A DNA stretch of 64,000 nt from Galaxea fascicularis. Lineage: Eukaryota > Cnidaria > Anthozoa > Scleractinia > Euphylliidae. Below the pieces are notes generated by a model. It searched no databases and had not been told where the DNA came from. It worked only from the letters and a program-made list of their open reading frames with translations. Location: assembly GCA_948470475.1 (NCBI GenBank), contig OX419342.1, positions 876,201 to 940,200 of the forward strand. The letters run 5' to 3'. This document shows, one piece after another, positions 12,001-16,799 of this stretch. Each line of letters starts with the position of its first letter. Position 1 is the stretch's first letter. A program made the translations under genes and the position numbers.

Positions 12001-15000
12001 CATATCATTCACAGTGTGCAATGTGCTAAGCAAGATGGGGTCAGTTTATAGAACTTGCAGCAAACAGCAGAAACAGCTTATTCAAACTCGCGTGACGTTC
12101 TTATTTTACAGTTGTTTTGTTTTGTTTGTTTTCGCTCGCAGAATTTCCAGCCTGGTAACTCGTACCTAGACCCCAAGCGGTTTGACGAATGCCTTTTTTA
12201 TTTGCGCAAGTATGGTAGCCCATCATCCCTTGTGGCCTTCTACGTCAGACACGGATATCTTAACCTTGCGTGCCGATACATCATAGATCAGGTACGTTCA
12301 TTCCGTGTTAGTGTTAAATATGTCTCTTTTCCCATAAAAAAGACGTGGATGTTTGGTTTCAGATTTGATGGCCCTTAACTCCGTTCTGTTGTTCCAGTTG
12401 ATTGTTCATAGAGCGCAATATTACATGCAAGTCTGTTGGGTCTTACGTTCCTATTTCCACAGCGATGCTCAGCGGAAGTTTTCCTTGAGAGTTTGTTCAT
12501 GCGTCTGGTTCTTAAAGGCAAGTGGACGCAGCTTAAAGAACAGATGGAGATCGCTGACCCAACTTTGCATTCGTGGATGCCTTACTTGACCGCAACTTGT
12601 AAATTTTTACTCAGAAGAAGTTTCCATCATCTGCTTTATGAAGTTCAGGTTTTCATGAGGGTAAGCGGGTATAGCGTCTAATCTAGAAAGACGGTCAATT
12701 TAAGAGAGTGCTCTTGAACTAAGTAATCAGCGCGTAGTTAAAATGAAGAAATAACCAATTAGGAAATCGCTGCATAAACCATTTTACCTCGTAGAACGCG
12801 TGATACAGGAGCAAGTGAAAATGGCGCTCACAACCAATCCGCAAGGCAAAAGGAACAATTCCGTGCAGGAAAAACACTGCTTAACAGGATTTAGAATCAC
12901 CTTTCAATTCAACACGTGCCAGTGCAGTGTTAACTTTTGATTCATAATTGATTTTTCGCAGGACTTTTTCCGCGCCGCTCAAACATGCATCCGGTTTTAC
13001 GAGGGCGTGGCCGGAGGTCCAGTTACGTCATACGAAAACCTGCATTCTCGACTTCACTTCCTGGAGGATGCAAAACGTCACATTGAAGCTGTGATTGCGG
13101 AAAAGAAGTCTCCCAAAGGAACTGTCAACACAGTGTTTGCGTATCTAAGGCAACGAAGCACGGCAAGCGCTAAGACGACCGCTGAGGAACCCTCTCACGT
13201 GAACATGTCACTGTCAGAGTTGAACAGTCACGTGAACACCATTAACCTACAGACAGAGGTCACAAACTTCATGCACCAGTGTGCAGTGGAACGGGGGGGT
13301 CTAGGTCTGCTGCGAGCGAGTGAAGGAAGTTGTTTGCCGACCCTGTTTGGAAATGGGCATGTTAGGGGAGAGGTGGTCGTGCAGGTAAAAATGGAATTAT
13401 CCCTCATAATTGAGTTCAGAGCTTTAAAGGTTGTGTAAGTTTGTACAGAATTTTATTCAAAATCCTCTTTGACATTGAATAGTATTGGTTGTTGAGACAG
13501 TGTTGAACACTGTGTACAAGACCAAAAACGGCCGCAAGCTATCTTCTTGATATTTTTTGTTGTGTTTTCGTTCAGGTCCTTCTTGCTGGAGCGACAGTCC
13601 AAGATGGCTTTAGTTTAGCAAGCAGAATTATTCAGGTTTGTTCCGAATATGTTTTGTGTTCACGGTTTGTTTATAGCCTTGTCTCCAGACGGATGGATGG
13701 CCGGTCTTCCTTAACTTCTTTGTCGCTTCTCAGTGTTGTAGTTTGCCCCAGCGCAGAAGCAAATATTCATTATCTTTATTGTTTCCGCAGGATTTCAATT
13801 TACCTGCAGCACGTATTTATGTGGACGCTGGACGCTCGCTGGCGCGGCGGTACAAGTTTTCGCACATTGAAGATCTTCTGCGTTGCTCAGGAGAGACTGG
13901 GCAAGTAACGGACAGATGCCATGATGAGATCATACTGGCATGCGTCAGTAATTTTTCCGCTGACCAAAGTCAGGTGAGATCTGTTTATAGACCTCTTTCA
14001 TAATGGCGGCCAAATAAAATATTCTTTTGTTTTAATGGTGATAAGCCTTTCTAACCTCGCTGCTATGTGCAAAATACAAAAGAATGTTTGCGCTAAAATG
14101 AGGCCAGTAAGTCTAATTAACATAGATACAAAAGAATACTATCATCGGCGGCCATTATGAAAGTGGTCTATTAAGTGTTGTGGAGTTGTACTTTGAGTGA
14201 AATTTCGACTATTTATTCTTCTTTTCTTCTTTTACATCAGGCGAAACACCTTGAAGCGCTCATAAAGCTTCTTAAGAGTGACACAAACAAGGTAGAGGAT
14301 GTCGTATGTTCTGTCTTTTGTTTATGTGTTACTAAGTTTTGCCGTATTGCCATGTCACCTTGTCGTCATCGGGGTAGTCCGCGTTACTTAGCAACTGATG
14401 TTACGAGCAACGAGCAAAGTTGGTAGAGTGGTTAGGGTGAAAGATAACATGTGGCTGGCTTCTATGTAAATCCACTTACTTGAAACTGTTCCCAGATGTT
14501 CGGAACGTTATGAAAGTCGTAGGTTATCAGACATCTTTGGAACTTCTGGGATGACCTAGGGCGCTTACCATTTACACGATCCATCCGAGTGGAAATTTTA
14601 GGTACAAATATTCAATGCTGTAGCTTGTCCAAACGCAAATTGGATAAATCCCAAAATGTACTAGTATTAGTTGGAAAGCTCAAAAATAACAGAAAGAGTG
14701 CATTGATGAAGCCGATGGCCCATAATTTGTGAAAGGTTCCAAATGGAATGGTATGTACCATTTGATTTTCAAACCAAAATTTCCCGGTTTTCCGTATACA
14801 TGGTAAGGCCCCTTGTACTCACTGTTCTTCGGCTGTACACTCACCGTGGAGTTTGTACTAGGCAATGAGCTTGCTGGAAAACAATGCTCTCATTTTATTG
14901 TTTCAGATAAACGCGTTTGTCATGTGCGGCAAACTCAAATCAGCGTACTTGATTGCTGTTAAAGGAGACCGCGTGGACGCCATTCAGGAGATCGCCGAAG

Positions 15001-15131
15001 TAGCCATGAACACAGGCCAGAGCAAGATGGTGGAGATTTGCAACAAGTTTTTGAACCAGTTCGAGAAGAAGAGGGAAGCTCAAGAGAGGAGAGTGTTACA
15101 GAGGAAACAAGGTGCTGAGGCGAACAGGTGA
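1..15131 (+). CDS. ZFYVE26: ZFYVE26 (spastizin/SPG15) homologue, 3' part of gene, 25 coding exons
   Basis: Partial gene; the 5' end lies left of the window. Exons: 1-36, 581-980, 1277-1362, 1861-1964, 2481-3770, 4128-4334, 4941-5312, 5473-5614, 6006-6427, 7476-7615, 8156-8235, 8590-8750, 8859-9019, 9272-9352, 9479-9574, 10116-10281, 11296-11394, 11523-11573, 12142-12291, 12463-12660, 12962-13384, 13576-13635, 13791-13973, 14241-14291, 14907-15131. Every junction is GT-AG, phases match throughout, and the total gives about 1,793 residues before the TGA. Numbering from the first full codon, a DUF547-like region spans residues about 30-260, a FYVE finger about 1001-1058 with all eight zinc cysteines, then about 735 residues of mostly helical sequence. 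In the known family, spastizin binds PI3P through FYVE and works with spatacsin and AP-5 in lysosome reformation and autophagy; in mammals it is also linked to cytokinesis. The C-terminal 790 residues match what I know of the vertebrate protein closely. Exon ends come from reading splice motifs, not from transcripts. Confidence 0.9.
581..980 (+). CDS. ZFYVE26: ZFYVE26 exon b, start of DUF547-like region
   Basis: The acceptor is CTTTCAG before 581 and the donor is GTAAGC at 981. Frame runs from 583 and ends with two bases of a split codon. It contains the hydrophobic motif KVCFFVNTLNLLIAHASL, which resembles the F-W-x-N-x-Y-N-x-L-x-x-H core of DUF547 proteins. The exon ends in CYFIGQMGVV, which resembles the start of the second DUF547 motif (Y-x-I-G-G). 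Intron 981-1276 shows nothing recognisable. Confidence 0.8.
1277..1362 (+). CDS. ZFYVE26: ZFYVE26 exon c, DUF547-like region continued
   Basis: The acceptor ATATCCAG precedes 1277 and the donor GTACAG follows at 1363. The split codon AG+C gives Ser. Reads SAFDLQYVILHKGLLPPST..., which sits where DUF547 proteins have their S-L-x-D-I-E-H-x-I-L-R motif. Ends in phase 1. In the following intron (1363-1860) two stretches stay open in one frame but neither fits both splice phases, so I leave them as intron. Confidence 0.75.
1861..1964 (+). CDS. ZFYVE26: ZFYVE26 exon d, DUF547-like region continued
   Basis: The acceptor GATTCTTTAG precedes 1861 and the donor GTGAAC follows 1964. G+AG completes Glu, then 34 codons end exactly on CAG. 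Contains EKRVIFAICDGCVSSPLLQ, which aligns by eye with the H-F-A-L-x-C-x-S-x-S-P motif of DUF547. It joins in frame to the exon at 2481. The intron 1965-2480 contains an unused exon-like stretch (2287-2420) described under findings. Confidence 0.8.
2481..3770 (+). CDS. ZFYVE26: ZFYVE26 exon e (large, 430 codons)
   Basis: The acceptor CACTCTTCAG precedes 2481; the donor GTAAGT is at 3771; both ends are phase 0. The first 45 residues (DELDAQLSAAVVSYINS ... LPEILHWYRKDF) finish the DUF547-like region. The rest is not a domain I can name; it includes SPLVAALASLVCSAPDK and a leucine-rich, probably helical C-terminal part. The frame stays open past the donor into a GAT microsatellite, so the open frame alone overstates the exon by 135 bases. 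Confidence 0.9.
3780..3860 (+). repeat. GAT/GAC trinucleotide microsatellite in intron
   Basis: Starts nine bases after the exon e donor. About eight GAT units, then GAA, GAT, GGT, GAC and AGG/ACG triplets that decay to about 3900. Because the unit is a triplet, the upstream exon frame stays open through it (poly-Asp, then Arg-rich) up to a TGA at 3903. Confidence 0.9.
4128..4334 (+). CDS. ZFYVE26: ZFYVE26 exon f
   Basis: Acceptor TTTGTCAG before 4128; donor GTGGGG at 4335; 69 codons, phase 0 both ends. Encodes VVMDFLLSAQQFDLAAEWAE, a helix-pair pattern that resembles the alpha-solenoid segments of ZFYVE26. An alternative in-frame donor GTGTGT at 4356 would add seven codons, and I cannot choose firmly between them. 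The next intron (4335-4940) contains a MITE-like element. Confidence 0.85.
4645..4868. mobile_element. MITE-like inverted-repeat element, about 224 bp
   Basis: The ends are imperfect inverted repeats of about 48 bp: the left end TAGCGAGCTTAAGCATGCGC and, read on the other strand, the right end TAGGGAGCTTAAGCAAGCGC. Both continue into GTTTTGAGACGCG and a CCGGAA block. The flanks fit a TA target duplication. No coding capacity. Sits in the intron 4335-4940. Non-autonomous Tc1/mariner-like origin is a guess from the TA. Confidence 0.65.
4941..5312 (+). CDS. ZFYVE26: ZFYVE26 exon g
   Basis: Acceptor GTGGGACCAG before 4941, donor GTAAGA at 5313, 124 codons, phase 0 both ends. Leucine-rich helical sequence (KQLLSQEEHMGAYRILEGL; FIIQFMLTNLPSLLSPVRM; PLLLEQLLMNMKVEWAAKVF) consistent with the solenoid upstream of the FYVE finger. 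No known catalytic motif is visible. Confidence 0.9.
5473..5614 (+). CDS. ZFYVE26: ZFYVE26 exon h
   Basis: Acceptor TTGTAACAG before 5473 and donor GTGAGT at 5615; 47 codons plus one base (phase 1). Reads VDLSCLEDAESLG ... LLSAYSAKALEFQVVQLEP, a continuation of the pre-FYVE helical region that becomes polar toward its end. The downstream intron contains a 147-bp palindromic element with a perfect 10-bp target duplication. Confidence 0.85.
5748..5894. mobile_element. Palindromic MITE/fold-back element with 10-bp target duplication
   Basis: A 147-bp near-perfect palindrome. The left arm begins AGCCTGCGAGCAAGCTCTCC and the right arm is its complement ending CTCGCAGGCTA. The loop contains GGCGCGCC. 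The identical 10-mer TGCTTACACT flanks it at 5738-5747 and 5895-5904, a clean target-site duplication. A 9-11 bp duplication is what Mutator-like transposases make; the family assignment is inference. Lies in the intron 5615-6005, about 110 bp before the FYVE-containing exon. Confidence 0.8.
6006..6427 (+). CDS. ZFYVE26: ZFYVE26 exon i, linker and first half of FYVE finger
   Basis: Acceptor CTCCTATAG before 6006; donor GTAAGG at 6428. The first about 115 residues are a Ser/Thr/Pro/Arg-rich, probably disordered linker with many S/T-P sites (TPSSSP, TPFHESG, TPVTSTP), possible phosphorylation sites. The last part is W-M-P-D followed by CVIC, the W-x-x-D motif and first zinc cysteine pair of a FYVE domain (fragment residues 1001-1013). 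The intron 6428-7475 falls just before the basic R-R-H-H-C-R patch, a common FYVE split. Confidence 0.95.
7173..7340 (+). mobile_element. tRNA-derived SINE (Leu/Ser-tRNA-like head)
   Basis: The head (7173-7243) has a box A-like GGCCGAGTGGTTTAGGGCGC and box B-like GGGTTCAAATCC at the right spacing, and ends CTCTGGCC, imperfectly complementary to the start. It continues into a non-tRNA body (CTGGTGTTGTTCTGGG ... GGTTCAGCTCCTCG). The body and imperfect acceptor stem make a SINE more likely than a working tRNA. The 3' end is uncertain. Located in the intron 6428-7475. Confidence 0.7.
7476..7615 (+). CDS. ZFYVE26: ZFYVE26 exon j, PI3P-binding core of FYVE finger
   Basis: Acceptor TTACATTTCAG before 7476; donor GTAAGA at 7616. 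Encodes FNRRHHCRSCGRVVC, the basic R-R-H-H-C-R patch that contacts phosphatidylinositol 3-phosphate, then CGTC, and RVCDVC, the conserved R-V-C motif. Together with the preceding exon all eight zinc cysteines are present (1010, 1013, 1026, 1029, 1034, 1037, 1055, 1058), so the finger should be functional and target endosomal membranes. Confidence 0.97.
8156..8235 (+). CDS. ZFYVE26: ZFYVE26 exon k
   Basis: Acceptor CTTCCATAG before 8156, donor GTAAGG at 8236. AG+A restores Arg; 26 codons then a single G. A polar post-FYVE linker (HHEEFTTSIHSDPVPLDK). The flanking introns 7616-8155 and 8236-8589 show no feature I can name. Confidence 0.8.
8590..8750 (+). CDS. ZFYVE26: ZFYVE26 exon l
   Basis: Acceptor GTTTTCTGCAG before 8590, donor GTATTG at 8751; G+AC makes Asp and the exon ends in phase 0. 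Contains WKLSLDEENNSILREEFFYEQ, the conserved W-x-L ... N-x-x-L-R-x-E-F-x-Y-E-Q motif shortly after the FYVE finger in this family. Confidence 0.9.
8859..9019 (+). CDS. ZFYVE26: ZFYVE26 exon m
   Basis: Acceptor ACCCCACCAG before 8859, donor GTCAGT at 9020; ends with two bases of a split codon. Reads APSASLCVSILDLHSD ... CGRLILDLCNSLS, directly continuing the preceding motif. The intron between the two exons is short (108 bp). Confidence 0.9.
9272..9352 (+). CDS. ZFYVE26: ZFYVE26 exon n
   Basis: Acceptor TTTTTACTTCAG before 9272, donor GTATGT at 9353; enters and leaves in phase 2. Encodes SMIRYLLFNAKLKMM, a helix in the post-FYVE solenoid. Flanking introns are short and featureless. Confidence 0.88.
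9479..9574 (+). CDS. ZFYVE26: ZFYVE26 exon o
   Basis: Acceptor TTGACTTCTAG before 9479, donor GTAGGA at 9575. Reads YLGHVDLMKFLVESNCGDIPSL..., entering and leaving in phase 2. It continues the post-FYVE region typical of ZFYVE26. Confidence 0.88.
9824..10031. mobile_element. MITE-like element with AAACCCTA-type inverted ends
   Basis: The left end ATCCTTTAAACCCTAAGATC and the right end GATCACTCGTAGGGTTTAGA are imperfect inverted repeats about 208 bp apart, with no coding content. I recall similar elements as abundant in coral genomes; that is memory, not a search. Occupies the second half of the intron 9575-10115; the first half is purine-rich and otherwise featureless. Confidence 0.55.
10116..10281 (+). 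CDS. ZFYVE26: ZFYVE26 exon p, most conserved C-terminal segment
   Basis: Acceptor TGTGCAATGCAG before 10116, donor GTGATT at 10282; ends in phase 0. Encodes RLRDRFIEAERLSLAMEVS followed by TKCGLDPSGVWGAAG and AREKFSRCMK. The AERxxLAxEVSTKxGLDPxGVW pattern is a hallmark I know from vertebrate ZFYVE26, and it is one of the strongest identifiers after the FYVE finger. Confidence 0.95.
10358..10440. repeat. Possible dispersed-repeat fragment
   Basis: A short (AAT)n tract is followed by GACGTTTCGGCGTCGACATG and CACCATTATCAAGAG. The GACGTTTCG...TTATCAAGAG style is seen at ends of some retroelements in animals. This is resemblance only; no element boundaries or coding sequence are visible. Confidence 0.3.
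10463..10650. mobile_element. MITE-like GC-rich inverted-repeat element
   Basis: The left part TTACATGAGCCGGGCTGGCC, followed by CGGTTAACCGGGCTG, is mirrored on the right by CAGCCCGGCTAACCGGGCCA, GCGCGGCTCATGTAATC. A direct repeat AGTAAGT lies on each side (10456-10462 and 10651-10657), a candidate 7-9 bp target duplication that would fit a hAT-like origin. The GC-rich arms contrast sharply with the AT-rich intron. No coding capacity. Confidence 0.65.
11296..11394 (+). CDS. ZFYVE26: ZFYVE26 exon q
   Basis: Acceptor TTTCTTTTTGCAG before 11296, donor GTGTGT at 11395; 33 codons, phase 0. Glu/Gln/Asn-rich start, then YLEKIIDILQTSPVLTYRQ. It follows a 1-kb intron holding a MITE-like element and AT-rich sequence. 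Confidence 0.85.
11523..11573 (+). CDS. ZFYVE26: ZFYVE26 exon r (17 codons)
   Basis: Acceptor TTTTTTTCTTAG before 11523; donor GTGAGT at 11574. STDDLMSPFLSLLENSR in phase 0. Short, but both splice sites are good and the frame fits its neighbours. The next intron (11574-12141) contains an imperfect hairpin near 11958-12017 and nothing else I recognise. Confidence 0.75.
12142..12291 (+). CDS. ZFYVE26: ZFYVE26 exon s
   Basis: Acceptor TTTCGCTCGCAG before 12142, donor GTACGT at 12292; 50 codons, phase 0. Contains ECLFYLRKYGS and VAFYVRHGYLNLACRYI, matching the ECLxYLxxxG ... FYxRH pattern of the family. Confidence 0.92.
12463..12660 (+). CDS. ZFYVE26: ZFYVE26 exon t
   Basis: Acceptor TTTCCACAG before 12463, donor GTAAGC at 12661; 66 codons, phase 0. 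Encodes EVFLESLFMRLVLKGK, then DPTLHSWMPYL, then HHLLYEVQVFM, all recognisable family motifs (DPTLxSW; YxxLYExQxFM). Confidence 0.94.
12962..13384 (+). CDS. ZFYVE26: ZFYVE26 exon u (141 codons)
   Basis: Acceptor GATTTTTCGCAG before 12962, donor GTAAAA at 13385, phase 0. Begins DFFRAAQTCIRFYEG, then a helical stretch, a polar insert of about 45 residues, NTINLQTEVTNFMHQC and finally LPTLFGNGHVRGEVVVQ. The LPTLFGNxHxxxEVxxx motif is highly characteristic of ZFYVE26. Confidence 0.95.
13576..13635 (+). CDS. ZFYVE26: ZFYVE26 exon v (20 codons)
   Basis: Acceptor TTTTCGTTCAG before 13576, donor GTTTGT at 13636. VLLAGATVQDGFSLASRIIQ, matching the V-M-L-x-G-x-x-V-x-D-G-F segment of the vertebrate protein. 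Phase 0 both ends. Confidence 0.9.
13791..13973 (+). CDS. ZFYVE26: ZFYVE26 exon w
   Basis: Acceptor TTGTTTCCGCAG before 13791, donor GTGAGA at 13974; 61 codons, phase 0. DFNLPAARIYVDAGRSLARR, then IEDLLRCSGETG and DEIILACVSNF; corresponds to the family's DFxLxAAxxY ... IxxLLxCxxESG segment. Confidence 0.93.
13988..14170. mobile_element. MITE-like element with TTA target duplication
   Basis: A 183-bp element with terminal inverted repeats TAGACCTCTTTCATAATGGC (left) and TAGACCACTTTCATAATGGC (right, opposite strand), flanked on both sides by TTA (13985-13987, 14171-14173). A TTA duplication is typical of PIF/Harbinger elements. It makes up about two-thirds of the 267-bp intron between exons w and x. 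Confidence 0.75.
14241..14291 (+). CDS. ZFYVE26: ZFYVE26 exon x (17 codons)
   Basis: Acceptor TTTTACATCAG before 14241, donor GTAGAG at 14292. AKHLEALIKLLKSDTNK, matching the L-E-x-L-I-x-x-I-x-x-D-x-N-K segment. The preceding intron is mostly a MITE-like element. Confidence 0.85.
14558..14813. mobile_element. Probable MITE-like inverted-repeat element
   Basis: The left end AGGGCGCTTACCATTTACAC and the right end read on the other strand AGGGGCCTTACCATGTATAC are imperfect inverted repeats, both leading to GGAAATTTT inside. No target duplication is obvious. Sits in the last intron (14292-14906); the remainder of that intron shows nothing I can name. Confidence 0.5.
14907..15131 (+). CDS. ZFYVE26: ZFYVE26 last coding exon and stop codon
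   Basis: Acceptor TTTATTGTTTCAG before 14907; TGA at 15129-15131. Begins INAFVMCGKLKSAYLIAVK, matching the family's C-x-K-L-x-S-A-Y-L-I-A-V-K motif just before the C-terminus. It ends in a charged Arg/Lys/Glu-rich tail of about 30 residues, probably helical. Confidence 0.94.
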   Translation: MNAFVMCGKLKSAYLIAVKGDRVDAIQEIAEVAMNTGQSKMVEICNKFLNQFEKKREAQERRVLQRKQGAEANR

Positions 15132-15775
15132 TCAACAGAGTTTTAAGAGGAGAGGAGACTGGTGCAGAGAAAGCATGGGGATGAAACGAATGTACATTTG
15201 CCTTCTGGGATTCACCTCTTTTTCCATTCGAGAGAAACTCGGGAATGGAGCGTGACACGGAGACGGGAAGGTGCTGAACCGAGCAGAAGACAAAAGGTAC
15301 GAGGAAAGGAAAAAATCCAAGATTGAAAAGTAGAAAATCGGTAACAAGGAATGGAGCTTATCAAATAACGAACATTATGATAAGAGTAGAGAAGCAATAC
15401 AGTCCAGATGATGACACAAACAACGCCCCAAACAAACAATGGAAATACAATTAACAAAGTATGAACCTCAACTGGAAAGGATGCAACAGATGGGAAAGAA
15501 CTTAGAATTGAACATTTGCTTGAAGTTAATTCCAATTCTTTATTGAGCTTCCTACAGTAGGAAACGTAACAGAACATCTCCCTGAGATAACAGTAATATA
15601 AAAGAATGGCTTTAGATATACTTTGTATTCTCTCAAAATTCTCATACCGTACGCGCGTACGCACGAGTTAATTTGGTTTTCACGACCGCTGTTGTGTTGG
15701 ACTTGGGCAAAGACAAAACTCAGGTAAAACAATTTGCAAAGAAATTAAATTTTAGGTAATAAATGAAATAAAAGA
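15132..15775 (+). other. Probable ZFYVE26 3' UTR
   Basis: Non-coding sequence from the stop codon to the first clear polyadenylation signals. It begins purine-rich (15132-15330) and then becomes AT-rich. Long open frames on the opposite strand (for example 15212-15664) have no recognisable protein features and I take them as chance. The UTR length is inferred from the signals only. Confidence 0.55.
15758..15772 (+). promoter_or_regulatory. Tandem AATAAA polyadenylation signals
   Basis: AATAAA occurs at 15758-15763 and again at 15767-15772, about 630 bases after the ZFYVE26 stop and in an AT-rich setting. They are the first canonical signals I see after the stop. The cleavage site cannot be placed without transcripts. 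Confidence 0.55.
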
Positions 15776-15984
15776 TTCCTATGTAAAAATCGATGTTAAA
15801 TGTAAAATCCATGTAGTTAAAACAAACAACGAAATTAGCTATTAAAGATCTTTTTGGACTTATGTACTTAAACCGTTTTTTTTTCAAAACAGTTCATGTA
15901 TGTGATTTATTTCATATTCACCACTCACATTCATCACGTTCACGGGAACATGTGAACCTACAATTGACCTGCTCACAACATCAG

Positions 15985-16130
15985 TGGCTTCACAGCGCAG
16001 TTGGTTAGAGCACCGGTATCGCGAGGTCACGCGTTCAAACCCCGTTGAAGTCCTGAATTTTTTTCAGGTTTCTTTACGCAATTGCATCTTGCATATGTAG
16101 TTGCGTTAACAACTGCGAGGATCAGTCTTC
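15985..16130 (+). mobile_element. tRNA-derived SINE downstream of ZFYVE26
   Basis: The head has box A-like AGCGCAGTTGGTTAGAGCAC and box B-like GCGTTCAAACCCC, with GGCTTCA and TGAAGTC as near-complementary acceptor ends. It is followed by the short hairpin CCTGAA-T-rich-TTCAGG and a body with AACTGCGAGGATCA. The tRNA-unrelated tail argues for a SINE, not a tRNA gene. The 3' end is approximate. Confidence 0.7.
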
Positions 16131-16409
16131 TTTTGAGAATAAATATCAGTTTGAATATGAAAGTGGTCTTTTTTGCCACCAAGTCCAACAAACACCTTTC
16201 TTGGTCTCTTGGTCACGTGTTGATCTGCATCTTGTATCAACCTTGCGAAAAAATGCAGTGATTAAACAAAACACTGGTTAGGTGCAGGCACATCTTTCAT
16301 CGCCATTTGGTTTGGGTTGCCTGTGGTTATCTACGCTGCTGTCACCCAATGTTTTTCACTCATTTGGGCAAGAAGGTCATGCTAGCCCATATATATAGCC
16401 CTACAAATC
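16131..16409. other. Intergenic sequence with no recognised feature
   Basis: Between the SINE and the minisatellite I see no open frame with recognisable content, no inverted-repeat element and no RNA gene. Confidence 0.5.
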
Positions 16410-16660
16410 TAAGCAGGTGAGTACAAATGGAAGCAAGTGAGTATAAATGCAGGCAATGAGTATGAATACAAGCAAGTGAGTACAAATGCAAGCAGGTGAG
16501 TACAAATGCAGGCAAGTGAGTATAAATGGAAGCAGATGAGTACAAGTGGAAGCAAGTGAGTACAAATGCAGGCAAGTGAGTATAAATGCAAGCGAGTATA
16601 AAGGCAAGCAAGTGAGTATAATTGAAGGCAAGTGAGTATATATGAACGTAAGGAAGCATA
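16410..16660 (+). repeat. 20-bp minisatellite, about 12-13 copies
   Basis: Unit close to GCAAGTGAGTATAAATGCAG, with variants GCAGGTGAGTACAAATG, a shortened copy (GCGAGTATAAAGGCAA) near 16590, and decaying copies to about 16720. All copies are direct. The reverse strand is open in all three frames because the unit has no stop in that direction and 20 is not a multiple of three; this explains long overlapping reverse frames that are not genes. Confidence 0.9.
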
Positions 16661-16799
16661 AGTAAATGTACGTGAGGTACAAATCAACAGAAGTGACTAT
16701 AATTGTAGGTAAGTGCGTGTCGAGGTAGGTGCATTTGTCACTTGATGTATTCATATATGTAGGATTGTAATGTATTAGTGCCTTATATGTGGACTACCA

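Noticed and set aside
11954..12169. Alternative exon with 76-codon open frame before exon s
   Set aside because: There is a TTTGCAG acceptor, but the peptide has no family match, and the stretch holds an imperfect hairpin; the exon at 12142 has the conserved motifs in the right phase.
15212..15664. Reverse-strand open frame of 150 codons behind ZFYVE26
   Set aside because: Low-complexity, Phe/Ser/Leu/Tyr-rich, no recognisable domain, and it lies over the probable 3' UTR of the + strand gene.
15985..16053. A working tRNA gene
   Set aside because: Same reasoning: acceptor pairing is imperfect and a SINE tail follows; the anticodon loop is not convincing.
16360..16754. Three overlapping reverse-strand open frames of 92-117 codons with Leu/Thr/His-rich peptides
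   Set aside because: They are translations of the 20-bp minisatellite; all three frames give the same repeated peptide because the unit has no stop and is not a multiple of three.
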